64,000 nucleotides of DNA, from positions 894,723 through 958,722 of the forward strand of contig CALYLW010000177.1 in NCBI GenBank assembly GCA_944989445.1, given 5' to 3'. Of this stretch, positions 58,401-64,000 are shown piece after piece. The notes under the pieces are model-generated. The model was given only the letters and a program-made list of their open reading frames with translations. It had not been told where the DNA came from and searched no databases. The position numbers and the translations under genes are program-made. Positions within the stretch are counted from its first letter, which is position 1, and each line of letters opens with the position of its first letter. Origin of the DNA: Ampullaceana balthica (taxonomy: Eukaryota > Mollusca > Gastropoda > Lymnaeidae).

Positions 58401-61400
58401 AACCTCATATCCCTTTAAATAGGTTTGTGTGGTAAAAATTGATTCCATCCTAAACTAACATATCAGCCTTATATATTTTATCTTGGGAAATGGGGATTTC
58501 AGGGAGGAACCCAGGGATGGAAGGTTTAAAATAAAAAAATATATTGTGCATCTTTTATTTTAAACCTTCCATGCCTGGGTTATATAAAAGGTTATATCCC
58601 TGGCTAATAAAATGTAATGGCATGTATGCAGGCAATAACTGAAACATCTGCATGTTTGTTTTAAAAGTATGATGATAATGATGTTGATGGCTTTCTTCTG
58701 TAGCTCTAACACTATCTCTGTGTTAGCCTAGTATGCTCATTGTGATCTGATGTTAAAAAATCTCAAATAAAAGATTCTGCCAATTTTTTAAAAAATGTAT
58801 ATTTATTTTTGATGGAGAACCTGTATAAAGATAACTCTAATCCACTTTCCAGGCATGGAGACTTAAGACACATCAGCTGGAAATCTTCCTTGCTGTAGGC
58901 ACTGTGGCACATTCATTTACTCTTGTGTCCAGCAGTTTTGTGGAGGAGGAACATCAGACTTACTACTTCCTGACAATGACCGTCCATCTCCTCTGTCTGG
59001 TCTGGCTTGTCGTCCATATTCTTGGCCTAGGTCATGGACGTCAGCAGCCTGGAACATTCAGCAGTAACAAGACTTTCATCACCAACCATCTTGAAACTGT
59101 TAACAAAAATAATGCTAATGACAAGCAGGTTTATCAAAGTCTGGACAGTCATTGCTCTAAAGTTGAACAATTTTCCAAACAGCTGGGGGAAGTGGATAAC
59201 TCATGTGCACAAAATTATGACTCTGATGATTTGGATTTGACAGAATTTTCATTAATGGGAGAAAGAAATCAACAAGAAATTAGTCCAACAAGAGTATTAC
59301 ACAATAAACAAGAAACTGGTTGTACAAAAGCATTACGCAATAAATCAGAAACAAAAAATGGTGCTAGAAGGAAAAAGGGGAACGAATTCCTAGAGAAATT
59401 AAAAGCACTGATTCAGTCAGAGTTGTTTCATCTTTCCGTTAGTGTTGTGGTGGTGATGGTGATGTTGAGGATCTTAAGAAGGTGGAACCAAACAGGCAAC
59501 AAGTGGCTGGATGTGCCAGATATCGGGGACTGGCTCATTTTGTAAGTACAGTTCAATTTAATTTTTTCTTCCGAGGGCATTAACATTGATATGGTATAAA
59601 AGTAGCAAGTGTTATAATCAGAAAGTGAATTTATTCGAAATTTGTACACGTGTATGTTGGGTAAATTAAAACATGACATAACTAGAAAACCTTTATTCAT
59701 TTCACAAGCCACTCATTGCACCAAATATATTGAACCAAAGACAAACTTTTTTTTAACAAAACAGCCTGTGTTTCAAACTATTTATTGTTTATACAATGCT
59801 GTTTGTAAATTAATTCAAAGAACAAAAACAAAAAACTCTGCAATCTCAGGGATTGAACCTGTGTCTATCAGGTTGCTAATTATATATCATAACCACACCA
59901 CTGTTATTGACCACACCACTGTTATTGACCACACCACTGTTATTGACCACACCACTGTTATTGACCACACCACTGTTATTGACCACACCACTGTTATTGA
60001 CCACACCACTGTTATTGACCACACCACTGTTATTGACCACACCACTGTTATTGACCACACCACTGTTATTGACCATACCACTGTTATTGACCACAACACT
60101 GTTATTGACCACACCACTGTTATTGACCACACCACTGTTATGTGTGGCTTGTAAGCATGGTATCATAGGCTCCTCAATCACAGGTCAAGTTTAACAGCCT
60201 AGCCTCCCAGCCTCAAGCCTTCAAACATGTTATGAGGCAGCTCGAACGTCGTTCAAGGATTGATGTGTAGTTGACTCTATTTTTGTGTCATTTAAATATT
60301 ATACAATTACAGTGGTACCTCGAGATACCAGTGCTCTAACATACGAGTTATTTGAGATACGAGCTGTCGAGCGAGCGAAGTTTTGTTTTGAAATAGGAGC
60401 GACATTTGAGATACGAGAAACGGCCAGCTGCAACGCTTCACACGGGCCACCCAGTTTACTGCACCTGTGCCTCATACATCATCCCACGTATTCCCCAGTG
60501 TGCTTGTTAACCTTGCTGTCGAAGCATCTTTGCTAAGTTTTGCTAGGGCTTTGCGGATTTTGTGCATATACATACTTTGCCACATTTTTTTCTATAACCA
60601 TGGGTCCGAAAAAAGTGAGTGGAAAGGTGGGTGCTCATAAGAAGACGATGTCTATTGAATTAAAGCGTAAAATCATAGAAAAAATATGAGCGAGGTGTGA
60701 GAGTAGCTGACTTGGCGAGGCAGTACGAGCGTAGTACTTCAACGATATGCACTTTGCTTAAACAGAAGGAGTCGATAAAAGATACGACGCCAGCTAAGTG
60801 CGTTACAAAAATTTCTAAGCTCCAGAGCAGTGACTAAAATTAAGCATGTATACAGTAGCATTTAAGTTGTGTGTAAGTTACATTTAAGTGACCAAAATAC
60901 AAATATGTTTGTACACTTTATGAAACCAGTTGTTATTTTAGTTTACATTCTCTTTTATTATGTTGATATACAATATTTGTAATTTATAAATACATTTTTC
61001 TTATTCAAAAACAGGTAACAAAAACAATTAGAACAGCATTTTTGGGGCTGGAACGGATTAATGGCATTTCAATTAATTTAAATGTGGAAAATTGCTTTGA
61101 GATACAAGCAAATTGATATATGAGCAAGGTTACCGACCGAATTAAACTCGTATCTCGAGGTATCACTGTTTTCAATCATTTCATTTATTTAATCAATTAT
61201 GTCCCCTTACTACATGGATTGGGGAAAAGGGATTATCTCAACATTTATCATTTACTGAAATATTTTAAAACTGTACATGTCATAAGGTTTTTCCTGGTTC
61301 TTTTTATTGATTTCCAGAACTGAAAATAAGAATTACCTTTCCATGTCTGTGATCTTCTCTTTTATGATCATCGGGGCTACAAGGGGGCGCGGTGCAAAGC

Positions 61401-64000
61401 GGGCGCAGAGCATGTTTATCAACTTGGCTCTCACAACAATCTACTTTTATCGTGTTGCAACTGGCAGTCTTTTATTTCCAGCTTCATGGTTTCTATCACA
61501 AAGGTAACTAGTTTTTTTACATTCATCAATGTCTTTCATTAGCAAATGGTTACTGAAATAGAACTAAAAGAGCTCTTATGTTATCTTCTAGAAATTGATT
61601 TAGATGATACTTCTGACCATTTTTATTTAGCAAATAGGTTTTAGCACTGTTGTTATACAACATCCTCCTAACTATTATAGGGTACAATCAAATGTTACAC
61701 AACATCCTCCTAACTATTATATGGTACAATCAAATGTTATACAACATCCTTCTTACTATTATATGGTACAATCAAATGTTACACAACATCCTCCTAACTA
61801 TTATATGGTACAATCAAATGTTATACAACATCCTCCTAACTATTATATGGTACAATCAAGTGGTACACAACATCCTCCTAACTATTATATGGTACAATCA
61901 AATGTTATACAACATCCTCCTAACTATTATATGGTACAATCAAGTGGTACACAACATCCTCCTAACTATTATATGGTACAATCAAGTGGTACACAACATC
62001 CTCCTAACTATTATATGGTACAATCAAGTGTTATACAACATCCTCCTAACTATTATATGGTACAATCAACAACATCCTCCTAACTATTATGTGGTGCAAT
62101 CAAGTGTTATACAACATCCTCCTAACTATTATGTGGTGCAATCAAGTGTTATACAACATCCTCCTAACTATTATGTGGTGCAATCAAGTGTTATACAACA
62201 TCCTCCTATTATAGGGTTCAATCAAGTGTTACACAACATCCTCCTACAGTAGAAGTTCACAGTATCAGTGATGTTATAATTGTAGTTGAAGTTAGTTTTT
62301 TTAGAATTAACCAAGGACTCACAAAATGGTATTAGAAAATTAAGACAACATTTTTGTGGACCAAGTTTTTCCCACAAGTCTCAATAAGTATTTCTACAAG
62401 TTTATTTATTTGCCTTTTTTGTATCAAGTTTTCCCAACTTTGCATTGCAGGGGCATAATGGAAGCAAGAACGTCATTTCTTTTGATTGGAGTTATCGTTC
62501 TCATGTCTTTTCTTCCAAGTAATTTTTTCAAACTGGAGAGCTCTCAAAAACGAGTTCACAAACCAACTAGATCAAAATTTCTATCCTCGGAACCATCACA
62601 TGTCAATAGAACCGATCGTACAAGTGATGTCAGTCAAACTGTCGAATCTCCCCCTGACTCCCAGAATATTTTGTATCATCAAGAAACAAGAACACAAAGC
62701 CAACCTGGCACTAACAAGGCTACAGGTGACACTAGAGATCTGAGCTTACAGCAAAGGTTAAATGGCTTGAGTTCTGCATTCCTCTGTTTCATGTGTTTAG
62801 TCCTACGTCCTCACAACGTCCCTATCATTGCCATGTTGTCCTTGATGGACCAGATGATGACCCCCGTCCTGCTGGCCACTGGCATGAAGCCATCTTACAT
62901 TCTACTGTACTGTCACTGGATGGGGCAAGCTTTCTTCTTTTTTCAGGTTTGTCAATTATTTATTTTTAACAGATGTATGTATGTGCCTTTTAAAATATGT
63001 TTGTATATTTTTAATTTGGTGACTGTGATAGGCGTTAAGTGCCCATTTATTTTTCCTAGAGATGTATGTTTATGTAAGTAGATATAACGAGTTAATAATC
63101 ATGAGTCCATTAATTGTTATATGACAATATTTTCATAGAGATATATGTTTATATAAGTATAAGTAGATATAATGAGTCCATTAATTGTTATATGGCAATA
63201 TTTTCAGGAACTTTTACAAAAGCACATCTATACCAGTAAATATAAGTTAAAAGGCTTTTAAAAACTTTAAAATACTAAACATAACCAGAACTCATATATC
63301 TGTGTGACAACAAAACTTTGACCTTAAATGCAATAATTGAATTTGAAGTGAAATTTATGTGGAGGGAACCACAGATTTGTTGAACCATTAAAGACCAGTG
63401 ACTTATCAACAGGGTAATTCAAACAGTCTGAGTACAGTGGATCTCACAACTGGATACACAGGTCTTGATGAATACATTCCTTCAGTAACAGGGGCTCTTC
63501 TCTGTCTGGCCACCTACAGTGGAACTATATTCTGGATGCTGACATATTTCAAAGTGATCAGTTTGATGTATGAAAAGAAAGAAAAGGAAAAGTCAAGGTT
63601 TGTCATCTTATAAGATAATAAGTTATTTGTGTTCATTTTAATAGACTTTACCTTGAGACATGGAACCTAGTCTTCCTAGAAATAAATATTAGAAGCAAAA
63701 TTTTATCATGAATAATAATAGATATTTAAAATTCCCTATTTATGATTTAAAAAAAAATAATAATTGAAAGTAGGTAAGAGTAAGAGCCTCCCACTGATCA
63801 CTGCACTATTTAAAACATAGGTTTAAACTTTTCATACAATAGGTTTAAACTTTTCATACAATAATCAATAAGTTAAAATTTTTCATACAATAGGTTTAAA
63901 TTTTTCATACAATAGGTTTAAATTTTTCATACAATAGGTTTAAACTTTTCATACAATAGGTTTAAACTTTTCATACAATAGGTTTCAGGGTGTCCACCGA
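40345..64000 (+). CDS. PIGG: GPI ethanolamine phosphate transferase 2 (PIGG), 5' and central part; last exon cut by the window edge
   Basis: PIGG, an ER multi-pass membrane enzyme, adds ethanolamine phosphate to the second mannose of the GPI anchor precursor. Exons: 40345-40662, 42212-42421, 42734-42922, 45075-45201, 51892-52101, 52964-53178, 53617-53749, 58026-58168, 58853-59541, 61318-61503, 62451-62946, 63413-63597 and 63989 onward. All are GT-AG with consistent phase, giving 1037 complete codons so far against about 980 residues in the whole human protein. There is an N-terminal membrane anchor at about 4-25. The alkaline-phosphatase-fold active site has metal ligand D62 in 'FMIIDALRADF', the nucleophile Thr in 'PPTVTLPRIK', 'LDHIGHMSGPNSPL' and 'CGDHGMSDQGGHGGAS'. 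The C-terminal half is hydrophobic with 'SSSFVEEEHQTYYFL', 'RPHNVPI' and 'MGQAFFFFQGNSNSLSTVDL', all PIGG landmarks. No frameshift or stop was found. Introns carry many transposons. The 3' end lies outside the window. Confidence 0.95.
40663..41044. other. PIGG intron 1, first part: nothing recognised
   Basis: It contains a short 'catagtcatagtactcatac' simple repeat and a C-run near 40885. Confidence 0.5.
41045..41520 (-). mobile_element. LINE 3' end (partner of the SINE family) in PIGG intron 1
   Basis: Read on the minus strand, 'CKSCGKDYHSRIGLHSNTG' is the CCHC-like motif near the C-terminus of some LINE proteins. It is followed by 'TNTYKFSFFPSGIRAWNGLP' and 'TLSTFKSLI', a LINE C-terminal signature. 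After the stop comes a 3' UTR ending in a stem-loop (41071-41102) and a GATAAGATAAGAT tail (41047-41066). The stem-loop and tail are the same as those of the SINEs here. Heavily 5'-truncated. Confidence 0.8.
41521..41981. other. PIGG intron 1, second part: AT-rich, nothing recognised
   Basis: No motif was seen between the LINE fragment and the MITE. Confidence 0.5.
41982..42187. mobile_element. 206-bp hAT-type MITE 24 bp upstream of PIGG exon 2
   Basis: Ends are CAGAGCCGTCTTTACAC and GCGTTAAGACGGCCCTG, with a perfect 8-bp duplication TTGACATG (41974-41981 and 42188-42195). Internal 'gggcccccgggcaa' repeats occur near both ends. It is clearly non-coding. Confidence 0.92.
42212..42421 (+). CDS. 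PIGG: PIGG exon 2
   Basis: The acceptor GAAACAG is followed by AITTGSTPSFVDVVLNFGAP, residues 107-176. It includes 'GDDTWLRLFPGYFDRSDGTT'. Donor GTTTAT, phase 0. A hAT MITE ends 24 nt before the exon. Confidence 0.9.
42734..42922 (+). CDS. PIGG: PIGG exon 3
   Basis: Residues 177-239, from 'VDNNVTRHLGPELSNPNWD' to 'MKQW'. It contains the metal-binding 'HYLGLDHIGHMSGPNSP' block. Donor GTAAGG, phase 0. Confidence 0.9.
42976..44220. mobile_element. Non-autonomous hAT-type element, copy 2, in PIGG intron 3
   Basis: Starts TAAGGTTGTTAAGAC and ends CGTTAACAACCTTA. It has a perfect 8-bp target duplication GTATGTTT (42968-42975 and 44221-44228). Homologous to 29212-30671. Confidence 0.92.
44229..45074. 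other. PIGG intron 3, remainder: nothing recognised
   Basis: AT-rich sequence up to the exon 4 acceptor. Confidence 0.5.
45075..45201 (+). CDS. PIGG: PIGG exon 4
   Basis: The acceptor TTTGTCCAG precedes 'DESSLLVVCGDHGMSDQGG', which includes the last metal ligands. Ends ...PQIKNE plus one base at donor GTACAT, phase 1. The donor lies within about 10 bp of the edge of a pogo-like insertion. Confidence 0.9.
46385..46452. repeat. (TA)n microsatellite in pogo-like copy B
   Basis: A long TA run. In copy A a SINE lies at the corresponding place. Confidence 0.95.
46545..46727 (-). repeat. 3' LTR (183 bp)
   Basis: It differs from the 5' LTR by three substitutions and one 16-bp segment (46665-46680) absent from the other copy. 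About 98% identity over 167 aligned bases suggests a fairly recent insertion. Confidence 0.92.
46928..49503 (-). pseudogene. Gypsy pol region (RT, RNase H, integrase), broken
   Basis: In minus-strand order: reverse transcriptase (49503 to about 48676) with the YIDD catalytic motif and 'GLVNYYHRFLPHIS'; RNase H with 'LLTDHKPLTQ'; integrase with a zinc-binding region ('CKECHACQ') and catalytic core ('HVDLVGPLPHS', 'TSDRGPQF'); and a C-terminal 'TRSGRTSRTPKW' tail. Breaks visible are an in-frame stop near 49250, a frameshift near 48660, one in a G-run near 47780 within integrase, and more beyond 47450. No frame could make a full polyprotein, so the copy is inactive on its own. Confidence 0.88.
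49504..50368 (-). pseudogene. Gypsy gag region
   Basis: Two minus frames. Positions 49955-50368 carry a gag-like block with 'LKLPDFWTKSPEVWFARIEA', typical of metazoan Ty3/gypsy gag. Positions 49504-49881 carry a degenerate zinc-knuckle-like Cys/His stretch ('CTYHKKFGPKAYRCQPGC'). The two are separated by a frame break near 49900. The protease expected after the knuckle is not found; the sequence runs straight into the reverse transcriptase. Confidence 0.8.
50383..50549 (-). repeat. 5' LTR (167 bp)
   Basis: Boundaries follow from the GAAC duplication and the adjacent primer-binding-type site. On the minus strand it starts TGTGGCG and ends CACTAAA. Confidence 0.92.
50848..51292 (-). mobile_element. 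LINE 3'-end fragment, copy 3, in PIGG intron 4
   Basis: The minus strand encodes 'HAQKHLAKGILFLCHKQWNS', 'LPLHIHSIPTTKAFKTALKK', the usual LINE C-terminus. It then has the 3' UTR shared with 13765-14175 and 24345-24625. An 18-bp minisatellite abuts its 5' side. Confidence 0.75.
51297..51474. repeat. 18-bp minisatellite (about 10 copies)
   Basis: Units of ggttataatacatgtagt. All frames on both strands remain open, giving the repetitive ORFs seen here. Confidence 0.95.
51700..51775. repeat. 23-bp repeat, three copies, in PIGG intron 4
   Basis: 'ggacttagtcatatattggg' plus tga, about 120 bp upstream of exon 5. Confidence 0.85.
51892..52101 (+). CDS. PIGG: PIGG exon 5
   Basis: Residues 282-351, 'TRHAGVISQVDLCPTLSVLM' with 'GLPIPKNNIGKV'. 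This is the end of the phosphatase-fold domain. Donor GTAGGT, phase 1. Confidence 0.9.
52130..52345 (+). repeat. Dispersed repeat in PIGG intron 5
   Basis: Near-identical to 5040-5265. Starts 'tttttaccacgtttttatta' and contains a tgtctgtctgtccgtccg run and 'ttcagatcgatcgaatgtac'. Confidence 0.75.
52435..52810. mobile_element. Foldback element with ~125-bp inverted arms in PIGG intron 5
   Basis: The arms 52459-52583 and 52685-52810 are reverse complements ('tagtggactaaaaagaagaa', 'gttcaagtactgtaatttaa', 'aaaaacgtgggg'). The loop is about 100 bp. Transcribed in PIGG pre-mRNA it would form a long hairpin. Confidence 0.85.
52964..53178 (+). CDS. PIGG: PIGG exon 6
   Basis: Residues 352-423, linker helices 'SAYILYKKAKKQHRDWL' to 'VATQYDVYSMAIAMVLLWM', the entry to the membrane domain. 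Donor GTATGT, phase 0. Confidence 0.88.
53617..53749 (+). CDS. PIGG: PIGG exon 7
   Basis: Encodes LLATFILSQMETSPCIVS through GTGLLTHITMCT plus one base, a poorly conserved membrane segment. Acceptor ATCCACAG and donor GTACGA, phase 1. It is placed by phase and hydrophobicity rather than strong similarity. Confidence 0.75.
53750..54714. other. PIGG intron 7, first part, with a foldback block at about 54150-54530
   Basis: Near 54165-54235 'gacaaaacgacaag' motifs occur. Near 54405-54515 the reverse complement 'cttgtcgttttgtc' is repeated several times, forming an inverted pair around a unique centre. The frame 53635-54039 beyond the exon 7 donor is intronic. Confidence 0.6.
54878..56670. mobile_element. 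Pogo-like non-autonomous DNA element (copy A)
   Basis: Starts CAGTCGAAACCGG and ends GGGTTCGACTG. The flanking TA on both sides reconstructs the array sequence CACTAATATC exactly, so the target duplication is TA, as in Tc1/mariner/pogo elements. It matches copy B (45211-50821) in reverse. A SINE lies inside. Confidence 0.9.
55246..55538 (+). mobile_element. tRNA-derived SINE, copy 4
   Basis: It has box A-like 'cggtggtcgagtggcagcgc', box B 'gtcacgggttcgaatccgtg', the body with 'gaatg/taatgggtacctaac', the stem-loop 'cttctgcatagaag' and a GATAA tail. Very close to copy 5. Confidence 0.93.
57033..57326 (+). mobile_element. tRNA-derived SINE, copy 5, inserted in the acceptor array
   Basis: Full-length with the same head, body, stem-loop and GATAA tail. 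It sits in a unit of the 58-bp array, after 'ccactaatatctt', and the array resumes at 'atcttgtaggtgg'. Confidence 0.93.
58026..58168 (+). CDS. PIGG: PIGG exon 8
   Basis: Begins at the last copy of the 58-bp array: AG at 58024-58025, then GGAPSELMCSSS (first Gly split with exon 7) and a membrane segment 'IQLTVAVIFVICSLYIL'. Ends at GTAAGT, phase 0. The nearer AG at 58052-58053 gives an in-frame stop, so the repeat-borne acceptor is the only one that keeps the frame. Confidence 0.85.
58169..58852. other. PIGG intron 8: nothing recognised
   Basis: No transposon ends or arrays. A short inverted pair, 'aaccttccatgcctgggt' and 'acccagggatggaaggtt', lies at about 58510-58580. Confidence 0.5.
58853..59541 (+). 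CDS. PIGG: PIGG exon 9
   Basis: Residues 516-744 plus two bases. It holds 'SSSFVEEEHQTYYFLTMTVH', a long polar loop of about 115 residues, and 'RRWNQTGNKWLDVPDIGDWL', all recognisable PIGG positions. Donor GTAAGT. Confidence 0.92.
59832..59884 (-). other. tRNA-like box B with T-run
   Basis: On the minus strand 'CACAGGTTCAATCCCTGAG' has a T-arm-like stem and loop and is followed by a T-run. An upstream 'CAGTGGTGTGG' resembles a box A. A full cloverleaf is not evident, so it is more likely a tRNA-derived SINE relic than a gene. Confidence 0.35.
59885..60142. repeat. 18-bp minisatellite in PIGG intron 9 (about 14 copies)
   Basis: Units of ttgaccacaccactgtta. On the minus strand each unit contains the 'cagtggtgtgg' box A-like piece next to the tRNA-like box B. 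All frames are open, so the ORFs here are artefacts. Confidence 0.95.
60310..61168 (+). mobile_element. Tigger/pogo-type element with broken transposase start, in PIGG intron 9
   Basis: Ends are CAGTGGTACCTCGAGATAC and GTATCTCGAGGTATCACTG. At 60601 a frame opens MGPKKVSGKVGAHKKTMSIE, then an LKRKIIEK helix. After an apparent one-base gain in an A-run near 60680 it continues in another frame with 'RVADLARQYERSTSTICTLL'. This is the CENP-B-type N-terminal DNA-binding region of Tigger transposases. The DDE domain is deleted. Confidence 0.85.
61318..61503 (+). CDS. PIGG: PIGG exon 10
   Basis: Starts with the last base of a split Leu codon, then TENKNYLSMSVIFSFMII and 'SMFINLALTTIYFYRVATGS'. Acceptor TTTCCAG, donor GTAACT, phase 2. 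Confidence 0.9.
61504..62450. repeat. PIGG intron 10 with a 42-bp minisatellite at 61645-62250 (about 14 copies)
   Basis: The unit is 'acaacatcctcctaactatt' plus 'atatggtacaatcaagtgtt' with A/G and C/T variants. Because 42 is divisible by three, a 200-codon frame stays open through it, but it lies between exons 10 and 11 and has no non-repeat coding part. Confidence 0.93.
62451..62946 (+). CDS. PIGG: PIGG exon 11
   Basis: Residues 807-972, 'GIMEARTSFLLIGVIVLMSF' to 'MGQAFFFFQ'. It contains 'LVLRPHNVPIIAMLSLMDQM', strongly PIGG-like. Donor GTTTGT, phase 0. Confidence 0.92.
62947..63412. other. PIGG intron 11: nothing recognised
   Basis: A short direct repeat, 'agagatgtatgtttat'/'agagatatatgtttat', is present. 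Confidence 0.5.
63413..63597 (+). CDS. PIGG: PIGG exon 12
   Basis: 'GNSNSLSTVDLTTGYTGLDE' is the conserved motif following the FFFFQ junction. Then a membrane segment ends in KEKEKS plus two bases. Donor GTTTGT. Confidence 0.92.
63815..63988 (+). repeat. 22-bp minisatellite ending at the PIGG exon 13 acceptor
   Basis: Seven to eight units of aggtttaaacttttcataca plus at. The last unit changes to 'aggtttcag' and provides the AG used by exon 13. Confidence 0.85.
63989..64000 (+). CDS. PIGG: PIGG exon 13, first 12 nt only
   Basis: AG at 63987-63988 after 'aggtttc' gives the correct phase (Arg-Val-Ser-Thr). The exon is cut by the window edge. Confidence 0.6.

Noticed and set aside
59642..60154. 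170-codon ORF ending in HTTVID-type repeats
   Set aside because: Intron 9 of PIGG running into the 18-bp array; antisense frames are equally open.
61650..62252. 200-codon ORF with a 14-residue repeat
   Set aside because: It is a 42-bp minisatellite in PIGG intron 10. The period keeps a frame open by arithmetic, and there is no start context, signal or conserved end.

Overview
This is a window of a large, AT-rich, intron-rich animal genome, full of minisatellites and transposons. The genes have canonical GT-AG introns. There are a tRNA-derived SINE, non-LTR retrotransposon 3' ends, hAT and pogo/Tigger-type DNA elements and a Ty3/gypsy-type element. A secreted glycine-rich protein gene that looks like a mollusc matrix or mucus protein makes a gastropod mollusc the most likely source, but this is inference; 'animal' is firm, 'mollusc' is not.

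Four host genes can be supported. (1) Positions 2898-6717, minus strand: a five-coding-exon gene for a 327-residue secreted protein with a glycine-rich middle. Its flanking parts resemble a Cu/Zn superoxide dismutase fold that has lost its metal ligands. A TATA/initiator pair and a leader intron can be proposed upstream. (2) Positions 22501-22740, minus strand: a 79-residue SMIM15 homologue. (3) Positions 39985-40057, minus strand: a tRNA-Ala(AGC) gene with the G3:U70 identity pair and a T-run terminator. (4) Positions 40345 to the right edge, plus strand: PIGG, GPI ethanolamine phosphate transferase 2. Twelve complete coding exons and the start of a thirteenth can be followed with consistent phase, giving about 1037 residues before the window ends.

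Layout. 1-2.5 kb: LINE relic and two minisatellites. 2.9-7.2 kb: SOD-like gene. 7.5-10.3 kb: three minisatellites. 10.8-12.2 kb: hAT transposase and LINE relics. 12.5-18.5 kb: satellites and old repeats, including an A-B-A higher-order repeat. 18.5-22 kb: AT-rich with no gene. 22.4-23.8 kb: SMIM15 with a large repeat array in its leader intron. 24-33 kb: repeats, SINEs and a long inverted-repeat element containing a hAT element. 33.1-38.9 kb: nested insertions (SINE split by a hAT, itself split by another hAT). 40-64 kb: PIGG, whose introns hold most of the remaining transposons.

The most unusual signal is a link between minisatellites and splice sites. In PIGG intron 7 about 22 copies of a 58-bp unit each carry a branch-point-like sequence, an AG acceptor and the first 25 nt of exon 8; the true acceptor is the last copy. 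The leader intron of SMIM15 has a 38-bp array repeating a near-perfect TACTAAAC branch-point motif. The last PIGG acceptor in the window abuts a 22-bp array. The donor of exon 4 of the SOD-like gene is duplicated 35 bp away. A second notable signal is a LINE-SINE pair that shares a 3' stem-loop and a GATAA-rich tail.
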